Shown in pieces: positions 26,098 to 35,300 of a stretch of DNA of 64,000 bases. The stretch lies in contig NZ_CP159992.1 in assembly GCF_040702995.1 (NCBI RefSeq), positions 5,919,001-5,983,000 on the forward strand. Direction: 5' to 3'. Each line of letters starts with the position of its first letter. Positions within the stretch are counted from its first letter, which is position 1. Under the pieces are notes generated by a model, which did not search any database, had not been told where the DNA came from, and worked only from the letters and a program-made list of their open reading frames with translations. The position numbers and the translations under genes were made by a program. The DNA is from Paenibacillus sp. AN1007 (GTDB taxonomy: Bacteria > Bacillota > Bacilli > Paenibacillales > Paenibacillaceae).

Positions 26098-27603
26098 ATG
26101 AGCCAGGGACAAACGAGTACAGATGTAATCTTGATCGGTGCCGGAATTATGAGTGCAACTTTGGGAACTTTGCTGAAAGAATTGGCACCAGACTGGAATA
26201 TTAAGGTTTTTGAGAAGCTTGCCACCGCAGGAGAAGAAAGCTCGAACGAGTGGAACAATGCCGGAACCGGGCATGCTGCGCTGTGCGAACTTAACTATAC
26301 TGTTGAACGACCAGACAAAACCGTAGATATTAGCAAAGCCATTAAGGTGAACGAGCAGTTCCAGGTTTCCAAGCAATTTTGGTCCTATCTGGTGAATAGT
26401 CGTCTGATCCGTAATCCGAGGGACTTCATTATGCCGATTCCTCACCTCAGTTACGTACATGGCGAGAGCAATGTGCAGTTTCTGAAAAGACGGTATGACA
26501 CATTGTCGAACCATCCGCTGTTCGCAGGCATGGATTTCTCGGACAACCGCGAAGAGCTGGCGAAGTGGATGCCGCTGATGATGAAAGACCGTACAAGCAG
26601 CGAGCCGGTTGCGGCGACCAAGATTGACTCCGGTACGGACGTTAACTTTGGTGCTTTAACGCGTATGCTATTGAAACATCTGCAGGAACAAAAGGTGGAA
26701 GTCCACTATAAACATAGCGTGAAGAACATCAAACGTAAGAGTGATAAGTCATGGGAATTGACCGTGAAAAATCTGACGAGTGGAGCTGTTGAACGCCATC
26801 GGGCGAAGTTTGTCTTCATCGGTGCGGGCGGCGGAAGCCTGCACCTGCTCCAGAAGTCCGGCATTCCGGAAGGCAAACATATCGGAGGCTTTCCGGTAAG
26901 CGGCATCTTCATGGTGTGCCAAAATCCAGAAGTCGTGGAACAGCATCACGCCAAGGTATATGGTAAAGCTTCGGTAGGTGCTCCGCCGATGTCGGTACCG
27001 CATCTGGATACACGTTATATCGATAACAAGAAGTCACTGCTGTTTGGACCATTCGCTGGCTTCTCGCCGAAATTCCTCAAGACCGGGTCAAACGCTGACC
27101 TTATTGCATCGGTGAAGCTGCACAACCTCTTAACGATGCTTGCGGCAGGTGTGAAGGAAATTTCACTGACCAAGTATCTTATTCAGCAGCTCATGTTGAC
27201 GAAGGAACAGCGTATGAAGGAACTGCGCGATTTCGTGCCAAGCGCGAAAAGCGAAGATTGGGATATGGTACTGGCAGGTCAGCGGGTACAGGTGATCAAA
27301 GACACGGTTCAGGGCGGCAAAGGTACGCTGCAGTTCGGAACGGAAGTCGTGACTGCGGCGGATGGCTCGATTGCCGCACTGTTAGGCGCATCGCCGGGTG
27401 CTTCGACAGCAGTTCAAGTTATGCTGGAGATTCTGGAGCGCTGCTTCCCGCAGCATATGAAGGAATGGGAGCCGAAGATCAAAGAGATGATCCCGTCCTA
27501 CGGCATATCACTTGCAGACAATCTGGATCTGCTTCGAGAGGTGAACCTGTCTACGGCGAAATCGCTGGGATTATCAGATGAGAAGCAGGCACTGCATGTG
27601 TAA
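26098..27603 (+). CDS. mqo: Malate:quinone oxidoreductase
   Basis: This 501-residue FAD-dependent, membrane-associated enzyme oxidises L-malate to oxaloacetate and passes electrons to the quinone pool. The FAD-binding motif ILIGAGIMSATLGTLLKELA lies at the N-terminus (with V before the run), followed by the family blocks SSNEWNNAGTGHAALCELNYT, FVFIGAGGGSLHLLQ and GFPVSGIFM. Length fits Mqo (about 490-500). ATG 26098 follows AAGGACGG. It is a single-gene unit closed by a perfect terminator. Confidence 0.95.
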   Translation: MSQGQTSTDVILIGAGIMSATLGTLLKELAPDWNIKVFEKLATAGEESSNEWNNAGTGHAALCELNYTVERPDKTVDISKAIKVNEQFQVSKQFWSYLVNSRLIRNPRDFIMPIPHLSYVHGESNVQFLKRRYDTLSNHPLFAGMDFSDNREELAKWMPLMMKDRTSSEPVAATKIDSGTDVNFGALTRMLLKHLQEQKVEVHYKHSVKNIKRKSDKSWELTVKNLTSGAVERHRAKFVFIGAGGGSLHLLQKSGIPEGKHIGGFPVSGIFMVCQNPEVVEQHHAKVYGKASVGAPPMSVPHLDTRYIDNKKSLLFGPFAGFSPKFLKTGSNADLIASVKLHNLLTMLAAGVKEISLTKYLIQQLMLTKEQRMKELRDFVPSAKSEDWDMVLAGQRVQVIKDTVQGGKGTLQFGTEVVTAADGSIAALLGASPGASTAVQVMLEILERCFPQHMKEWEPKIKEMIPSYGISLADNLDLLREVNLSTAKSLGLSDEKQALHV

Positions 27604-27657
27604 CTCATGAATCATATAAGCAAGCATCAATTATTCATATATGCAGGCGCAAAGGAG

Positions 27658-27694
27658 AAAGCTGAGCTGGGATTAACCCCTGGCTCAGCTTTTT
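27658..27694 (+). terminator. Rho-independent terminator after mqo
   Basis: A perfect 10-bp stem AAAGCTGAGC / GCTCAGCTTT (27658-27667 with 27683-27692) is followed by T residues. It lies between convergent genes and is A-rich on the 5' side, so it may be bidirectional. Confidence 0.9.
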
Positions 27695-27724
27695 CAGGTT
27701 GGTTGTACTTCCATCGATACTCAA

Positions 27725-30700
27725 TTAATTCAAATCTGGATAATCCGGAATAAAAAAGGAAACCTTCGTTCCTTGACCAGGAGAACTTACAATTGTTAAA
27801 CCCTGCCCATAGAGCTGATTCAGGCGCCGATGTGTGTTAGTTAAACCGATGCCTCCAGGCTCTAACGGATATGGCTTGGGCCATGCTAAAGCTCGTTCAA
27901 TCTGCTCCGGGTGCATCCCTGAGCCGTTATCTTCAATCTCGATCAGCGTGCCGCCGGTTTGGGCGAGAATGCGAATCCATACCGTCCCGCCCTCCACTTG
28001 GCTGAGAACACCATGACGAACGGCATTTTCAATCAGCGGCTGGATTGTGAGCGGAGGCAGCATAATATCGATCTCATGCGGAATGTCCCAGACTACGTTT
28101 AATCGCTCTTCAAATCGTTCCTTCTCGATGTAGAGATAGGCTTTGGAGAGGTCGATCTCATGACTAATTTCCACCATTTTCTCCGAATTCACAAAATGAA
28201 AGCTGGTTTGCAGATACTCGATAAACGCATCTCCTAACCGCTGCATCCGGTCCGTATCAATCTCACTCAGCATCATAATGGAATTAAGCGTATTAAACAG
28301 GAAGTGAGGCTGGATCTGGGCCTGCAAATAAGCCGCTTCCATGCGCAGCCTCTCATCGATCGACTGCTTCAGCACAATCAGTGAACCAATGCGGTGTCTC
28401 AGCTCCACAGCATCTACAGGCTTTGTCACATAATCTGTAGCACCGGCCATGAATCCGGCATAAATATCAGCAGGTTCGTTCCTGGCCGTTAACAGCAGAA
28501 TGGGAAGCTCGGACACCGAGTAGCGTTTACGAACCGTTTCTGTCAGTTCATAGCCGGACATATGAGGCATCATCACATCAGCAATTAATAGATCCCATGA
28601 CTGCGTATTTAACCATTCAAGTGCTTCTAAGGCTGAAGCTGCGGGTTGAATATCATAAGGTTCATTGGACAGCATGGAGATCAGCACGCGTAAGTTCACG
28701 GGATCATCATCGACAGCCAGAATACGGGCAGTCGTCTTCTCATGAAGAATGGGCTGCTGCTCTTCGCTTACACTTGCGGCAGTCTCTTCAAAATGATGAA
28801 TATCCCATCGCGGCAGCGTTTGGTCGGATAAGGCTGCTGTATCTTCCCGTGGAAGTGAGATCTGGAAAGTAGATCCTTGTCCAGGCTCCGATTGCACGGT
28901 GAGTTCACCGCCATGAAGCTCGGTGAGCTGCTTGCTGATACTTAGTCCCAGCCCAATGCCTCCACTCAAACGCGCCTGATCTGTGCCCTGTTCGTAAGCA
29001 TCAAATATACGGGCTTGTAATTCCTCGCTGATGCCTGTGCCTGTATCCGAAACCTGCATGATCACGCTGTTTTCGCAGGCTCGAGCCGATACCGTAATAG
29101 TACCCTCATCCGTGAATTTTAGTGCGTTATGCAGCAGGTTGTACAGAATCTGAACAAGCCGTCTCTCATCGGCTTGAACAAGCGGCAGTCCTTCCGGGAA
29201 ATCTACATTAATCTGCACTTTCTTTCCCTCTGCCATAAATCGGAACATGCCGATGACACCGGATACAACCGATGCAAGAGATAACGGCTTTTTCTGAAGA
29301 GTAATGCGTTTTTCCTTCAGACGGATGACGTCCAGGAGATCATCAATCAACTGCGACATGCGCCTTCCGATAGTCATCAGCAGCTTCATGTCTTCGCCAT
29401 GCTGTCCCCCGGACTTACGCTGTTCGCGCACCGCAATGCTTTCGGCAATGTTAATGATTCCATGCAGCGGAGTTCGCAGTTCATGAGCAGTGTTTACAAG
29501 GAATTGGTCCTTCTGCTGATCCTCCTCTTTAAGCTGTTCATACAGCATTTCAATCTCATTGGAGTTGCGAAAATACTTCCTGAACCAGTAGGCTGCGAAG
29601 CCGAATATGGCTGCGATCACATCAATCGGATAGTATACATTGGTGATTTCGCTGTGTGAATTCACGAATCCCCAGAGCACACTGGATAAGCTGCTCATTG
29701 CGGCGAAGAGCAAAAAGCTTGCGTCACTTTGCTTAGCCGCGGCCATTTTGAAGAATAGAAGTACAGACCAGCCGATAGCGAAAAAGTAGAGGAAATCAGG
29801 AATCTGGGTGTGAAGCGCATAATACACAAGTGTTACGGGTGCAATGAGCAAAAATCCAAGGTATCCTGTGATTATGCTGGCGTAAATAACAAAGAGCCTT
29901 CGTCCCTGAATGGGATTCGCAAAGCTTCTGGCCAGCATGAGAAGAAAGAGTGCAAATGATGCATATGAGATTGCCTTAGCTTTGACGATCCAGGTGAAGT
30001 TAAGCGGCAGCCAGTTTAATAACAGACCATCGTGGTCAGATACAACCGTTAGGGCTGTTGCCAGGGTCAAAAAAGAAAAGGTGAGCAGCGCTCGCTGCTT
30101 TCGGATGAACAGAAACATAACAAAAGCATACAGGCTGTGCAGCAGCAGTATGGCAAACGTTATTTTCTGCAAATCAATGGATATTCCCCGCTCCTTTCCT
30201 ATAGCTTCAGGAGAACCAATGTAAAGAGAACGTGTGATTCCTCCGCTAAATGGGTCATCGAAGTTAGCTATCTGCACATGTAGAATCAGTTCACTCGACT
30301 CACCTGGTGCATAAGAAGTTACAAATGCAGTCCTTTCTGGTTGATAGTTTGCTGCTTGGCTGGCGGGCTCTCCGAACTTGGCCACAACCGTTCCGTTAAT
30401 GTCAATGATGGAGGAAGTCTGCATTTTCTGGGCCCAGAGGGCAGCTTCCTTCACCGACGGATCAAGCAGTATACGAAGATGGTAGGTTCCATAGCCGAAT
30501 GAAGACGCGGCTTGTGGCAGCGCATTACGCCAGTCACCCGGTACTTTAATCCATGTGGAAGGCGTATCTGAACGGGTGTTCTCTTTGGAAGAGATCAATG
30601 CATGAGGAGTGAATCCCCATTCTCCATCCAGGGAGATCGGTGAAGCCTTGGCAAGGTCCCAGCCGCGAAGGTCCAACACGCCTCGAACAGGCTCAGGATG

Positions 30701-30814
30701 ATCGGGTATAGCAAAAGCGGCAGACCATATCCAGCGAAATCCCAGCAAAATAGTTAAAAATAGAAGTGACAGTACTACATATTTAGGTATTTTCATATTA
30801 GTTAGTGGTTTCAT
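27725..30814 (-). CDS. Hybrid sensor kinase with two kinase modules (7TMR-DISM, HisKA-HATPase, REC, LytS-type His_kinase-HATPase)
   Basis: The predicted protein has 1029 residues. An N-terminal signal anchor and an extracellular beta-sandwich sensor (DISM-type, about 45-190) precede seven hydrophobic segments (about 200-400). HisKA (FLVNTAHELRTPLHG) and HATPase_c (SDTGTGI, GGIGLGLSI) follow, then a receiver domain (ILAVDDDPVN, LLIADVMMPHMSGYEL, YVTKPVD). A second LytS/YesM-type kinase ends the protein (AAYLQAQIQPHFLFNTLNSI, ENAVRHG, DNGSGM, GIGLTNTHRRL). The frame is open from a TTG at 30868; ATG 30814 matches the start of the paralog at 56514, though its ribosome site is weak. It is divergent from the REC-SARP regulator at 30992, its probable target. 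Confidence 0.88.
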   Translation of the reverse strand: MKPLTNMKIPKYVVLSLLFLTILLGFRWIWSAAFAIPDHPEPVRGVLDLRGWDLAKASPISLDGEWGFTPHALISSKENTRSDTPSTWIKVPGDWRNALPQAASSFGYGTYHLRILLDPSVKEAALWAQKMQTSSIIDINGTVVAKFGEPASQAANYQPERTAFVTSYAPGESSELILHVQIANFDDPFSGGITRSLYIGSPEAIGKERGISIDLQKITFAILLLHSLYAFVMFLFIRKQRALLTFSFLTLATALTVVSDHDGLLLNWLPLNFTWIVKAKAISYASFALFLLMLARSFANPIQGRRLFVIYASIITGYLGFLLIAPVTLVYYALHTQIPDFLYFFAIGWSVLLFFKMAAAKQSDASFLLFAAMSSLSSVLWGFVNSHSEITNVYYPIDVIAAIFGFAAYWFRKYFRNSNEIEMLYEQLKEEDQQKDQFLVNTAHELRTPLHGIINIAESIAVREQRKSGGQHGEDMKLLMTIGRRMSQLIDDLLDVIRLKEKRITLQKKPLSLASVVSGVIGMFRFMAEGKKVQINVDFPEGLPLVQADERRLVQILYNLLHNALKFTDEGTITVSARACENSVIMQVSDTGTGISEELQARIFDAYEQGTDQARLSGGIGLGLSISKQLTELHGGELTVQSEPGQGSTFQISLPREDTAALSDQTLPRWDIHHFEETAASVSEEQQPILHEKTTARILAVDDDPVNLRVLISMLSNEPYDIQPAASALEALEWLNTQSWDLLIADVMMPHMSGYELTETVRKRYSVSELPILLLTARNEPADIYAGFMAGATDYVTKPVDAVELRHRIGSLIVLKQSIDERLRMEAAYLQAQIQPHFLFNTLNSIMMLSEIDTDRMQRLGDAFIEYLQTSFHFVNSEKMVEISHEIDLSKAYLYIEKERFEERLNVVWDIPHEIDIMLPPLTIQPLIENAVRHGVLSQVEGGTVWIRILAQTGGTLIEIEDNGSGMHPEQIERALAWPKPYPLEPGGIGLTNTHRRLNQLYGQGLTIVSSPGQGTKVSFFIPDYPDLN

Positions 30815-30991
30815 GGCAGATTCTAGTTTTCGACACGCTGCACCGAACTCCTGCATACCCGGCGGCAATCACGGGTATTTTTTTGATTATAGAAGTTAGA
30901 CAGTTTATCTAAAGTGATAGCGCTATCAATCTAAAATTTATGGTAAAATTATAGATTAAAGGATGATAAGCAAGTCAGAGGAGCTGTGCAT

Positions 30992-32137
30992 ATGAGAGTG
31001 ATTTTGGTAGATGATGAAAATCTCGCTCTGAGCAGATTAAATAAATTGTTGTTAGAGAGAGAAGATTGCAAGGTTATCGGTTCTTTTCTGAAGGCAGAAG
31101 AAGCCATAGAGCAGATCAAGCATCATCTGCCTGACCTTGTTTTCATGGATATTCATATGCCGGGAATGAACGGAATTGAGGCGACTGAACGAATTCATGA
31201 AGTTTCCCCCAAAACGGAAGTTATTTTCACGACAGCATATAACGAACATGCACTGACAGCCTATGGGCTTGAAGTCCTGGACTATATTATGAAACCTGTA
31301 ACGCGGAACCGTTTGGACAAAACGATGAAGATGTATCAGCGCAGAGCTGTGCCGACACCTATGAATGTGACTGAAGAACCGGAAGAGCCGTTGATGTTCA
31401 TCCGCTGTCTGGGAATGCTGCAGGTGCAGCTGCATCCCAGTGAGCCGCCCAAACATTTGAAATTCAGAACGACCAAAATCAGGGAACTGTTTGCCTATCT
31501 TCTTCATCATCGAAATAAACCGATCAAGCGGGATACCCTGCTTGAACTGTTATGGCCGGAATTGGAGGAGAGGAAAGGCATATCTAATCTGCACAGCGGT
31601 ATTCATCGCATACGCGGTATGATGAACGAATTCATGGGTGAAGACCGGATGTCTGTTCGGTATCAGCATTTCGGTTATATTTTGGACACAGGCGAGTTCC
31701 GGATTGATGCAGAAGAATGGGAGAGACGTCTTAATCGGTTGTCTGTATTATCACCGTCAACACTTGCTGAACATCGATATGTCTCAGACCTGTATGAAGG
31801 CAAATATTATGGTGAGGATGATTATGCCTGGGCAGAGCTGGAACGTCAGCGTCTGCATGCGCTTTGGCAAAATCATGCCATGAAGCTTGCACAATATTAT
31901 ATGGATGCGGACCAGCATAATGAAGCAATTGTGTTATATCATCGAATGCATCAGTTTGACCCGACGATGGAGGAAATCAGCCTTTCTTTGATGAAACTGT
32001 ATGCTGAATTAGGTAATAAAGACCCGGTAGTGGCTCAATATAATCAGCTGGCAGCGGCATTACAGCAGGAGGCAGGCATAGATCCTGGCTTCGACGTTCA
32101 GTTTTGGTACGATGAATGGAAAAATAAAAATAGTTGA
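30992..32137 (+). CDS. Response regulator: receiver + SARP/BTAD-like DNA-binding output
   Basis: This 381-residue protein has a receiver domain (1-120) with the acidic pocket VDDEN, phospho-acceptor Asp in FMDIHMPGMNG, Thr in FTTAY and Lys in MKPV. A winged-helix domain (about 150-230; KFRTTKIRELFAYLLHHRNK, LLELLWPE) and a bacterial transcriptional activation domain (about 240-375) follow, as in SARP-type activators. AGAGGAG lies 8 nt before ATG 30992; an upstream GTG at 30986 is less well placed. It is divergent from the hybrid kinase at 27725-30814 and paralogous to the regulator at 55354. Confidence 0.9.
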   Translation: MRVILVDDENLALSRLNKLLLEREDCKVIGSFLKAEEAIEQIKHHLPDLVFMDIHMPGMNGIEATERIHEVSPKTEVIFTTAYNEHALTAYGLEVLDYIMKPVTRNRLDKTMKMYQRRAVPTPMNVTEEPEEPLMFIRCLGMLQVQLHPSEPPKHLKFRTTKIRELFAYLLHHRNKPIKRDTLLELLWPELEERKGISNLHSGIHRIRGMMNEFMGEDRMSVRYQHFGYILDTGEFRIDAEEWERRLNRLSVLSPSTLAEHRYVSDLYEGKYYGEDDYAWAELERQRLHALWQNHAMKLAQYYMDADQHNEAIVLYHRMHQFDPTMEEISLSLMKLYAELGNKDPVVAQYNQLAAALQQEAGIDPGFDVQFWYDEWKNKNS

Positions 32138-32188
32138 ACAACGGATAGATACTAGAGTATAAAATTGTTTTGGATGTTCTTAGTCTTA

Positions 32189-32215
32189 CAGCCTCTTTGA
32201 AGAGGCTGTTTTTTG
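32189..32215 (+). terminator. Rho-independent terminator after the response regulator
   Basis: A stem CAGCCTC / GAGGCTG (extendable with TT/AA pairs) around TTTGAA is followed by TTTTTTG. Confidence 0.85.
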
Positions 32216-32331
32216 TTGTCTTCACATAAGTTGGGCTTGGTCAGAATTTGGTAAGCGGCTTGGTTTAGAATATACAAGATATGTAATACCAAGACCAAAT
32301 CATACGAAAGATGACAGGAGGCTAAGTCAAG

Positions 32332-35300
32332 TTGAAGGTATTTAAAGCATTGAGAATATCGTTTCTGGCTTTTGCGGTTCTGCTATCAACCTTCTCATCC
32401 TATTTTGCTCCGGGAGCAAGTGCGGCGGATGAAAATATCTATGTATCCTCACAGGGAAGTGATAGTGAAGGTACGGGTAAAGCAGAAGCACCGTTTGGGA
32501 CGATAGAAAAAGCACTAACAAACATAAGTGCTGCAGGGACGATTGTTCTTCGGAGTGACATCACTTTAGATGGAACCTTGGCAATTAACGCTCAAGGGAA
32601 GAACATTCACATCCAATCTGATGAAGGACATGTATATTCAATCATTCGCAGCAGCAGTAACATTGATAAAAATCTGATTGAGGTTAGTGGCGGTAATCAA
32701 ACGAATACCGTTACCTTTGATAAGCTGATTATTGATGGGAATCAAGTGAACCTGAATGCTGCGAGGCATGGTGTATATGTTTATGGTGGGACTGCCATTT
32801 TTAAAGATGCAGAAATTAAAAACCATCTGGTGAAGTCAGGCGGTCAGCCTGCAAGTGTCATCTCACTTAGCGGTGGCGGCGCAAAAGTGGTTATACAGGA
32901 AGGAACCTTGATTCATCACAACAAGATTTCTGGATACCTGCGAGATAACCCGTCCAATGTATTAGGGGCTGGTAGTGGGGCAAGTCTGGAAATCGAGGGT
33001 GGAGTTATTACCGATAACGAAGTTATGACGGGCAGTAACGGAGTTATCGTCGGCGTAGGGTTGTATAAGAGCCCGACGTTTAAGATGACGGGCGGACAAA
33101 TAACAAAAAACAAGCTGTCAGGAACGGAATTAGACGAGAACGCTACAATAGGAAATGTAGCCGTTTATATGCGCGGCAGTGCTAGAGATGCCCGATTTGA
33201 CTTTGGGGGAACGGCTTTTGTATATGATAACCTGAATTCAGACGGGAAACAGCGAAATGTATACCTGAAAAATGCGCAAGCTACAGGTGATGCTTATCTG
33301 ACACTGGTAGAGGCTCTGCAGCAGGGGGCGAAGATTGGTGTTTACGCCAATATTATGCCTGATGAAGTAGATAATCCAATTGTTGATATTGCAATCGGGC
33401 CTAATGCCGGAAGCAGCAGATATGAAGCGACGGAGGCGGACGCAGCGTATTTCGTATCGGATATTAATACGGCAGCTGTCATTCGGTATAACGGGGATAG
33501 CAAAAAAGTGGTTTTGTCTTATCAAAAACCGATCGAGCTGAAGCTTACTCAGCCTGGGGATGGCAGTATTGTTGATGTACAACCTGACGTAAGCGGGACG
33601 GTTACTCCAGGTTCAAAGGTTACCGTTACCTTGATCAGCAAATCAGGTCTGAACGAACCGCTGATCGCGGAAGCTGAAGTCCGGGAAGATGGGACTTGGA
33701 GCTTCACACCAACTACAAAGCTGCAGGGCGGGGAGTACACCCTGAAAGTATCGGCAGCAAGTAATGGCGTTTCGTCTGAAACGTTATCCAGAGATATAAC
33801 GGTGGTAGACAAATCGGCACTTCGAAATAAAGTTGACGCAATCAACAGTGAAAATTTAGCTGAAGTGAACTATACATCAGAGAGCTGGACTATATTCCAA
33901 AATGCGATGAACAAAGCGGCAGAAGTTCTGGATAATCCGACTGCAGCTCAAGCGCAGGTGGACAACGCTCTTCAGGATCTGACGAATGCTCGCACAGGTC
34001 TGACTGCAGTGAATGGTACAGACTCAGCTGGTCCTGGGGGAGTGGATAATCCTGTACTCTGGCTGCTGCCGGATGAGCATATGGGAATTGCCAGCGGGGA
34101 AAAGGTGAATATCTGGAAAGATCGCAGCAGTAAAGGCAATCATGCATCACAAGAGACAGCGGCTAATCAACCGGTTTATTGGGATGACTTGAATCATAAC
34201 ATCAATTTTAATCCGGTATTGGCATTTGACGGGTCTAACAGTTATATGAATCTGGATGTAAGCAAGCTTCCGCAAGGAAAGAACCCAAGATCGATCGTTA
34301 CCGTGAGCAAAACGAATCGAGTGGAAGGCATTGATTACATCATTTCCTGGGGGAAGAGTGATTCTAGTGCTTACTCGGGTATAGGGATGCTTCATAATGA
34401 AACAAGAGGTGGCTTGACAACCTTTAACAGCGATAGGAATCAAACGTTGTATACTCCTCTAGAGTTCCTGGGAACCACGTTCCCGAACGAGCAATTTGTC
34501 ACTTGGACAGGTGGAATCACAGCGCCTAACCAAGCCAGAATGTACAGTAAAATGAAGCAGGTACAGCAGCTGAATGATTGGGGAAAAGACAATGCCAAGT
34601 TATGGGATACGGGTAATGCCGATGGAGCCATAGTCGGCAAGCTTATCCCGGAAACGAAAAAGGATGGCTATTGGAAGGGGACTATCGAAGAAATTATCAT
34701 CTATGATCGTGCGCTGACAGATGAAGAACGTCAAAAAATCAGCACCTATTTGGCCATTAAATACGGTTACACGCTGGATCAGACCGTACCGAATTCCTAT
34801 TATGATTCAAATCTGAATACAATCTGGGATTCACAATCGAATACAGCCTATACCCGCCGCATTACAAGTATCGGTAGAGACGATCAAGGCGGACTGCTGC
34901 AGAAACAAGCCAAAGCACAGGAGCAGGGCTCCATTGTGACAATGGCTTTGGGTGACCGCATTGAGAATACGAACTCTGCTAACCAAAACGATGTAGTGAA
35001 TGATTCTTCTTTCTTTATATTTGGTGATAACGGAGCAGCTGCCGAATTCAAAACCTCCCTGACGAAAGGAGCAGAGAAACTGCTTCGAATGGAGCGGCTC
35101 TACAAAGTACAAAAATCGAATTGGGATGAAGCACAGATTACGATTTAACTCGATGCCATCGAAGGCAGCACCCAGCAGCCTCGATATTTGGTTATCAGCA
35201 ATGATGATCAATTTGATACTCAGGATTCGTTCTATCCTATTGAAAACGGGAAGGTTACGCTTAATACTTCACATTTCAATTCTGATTCGTACTTTACCTT

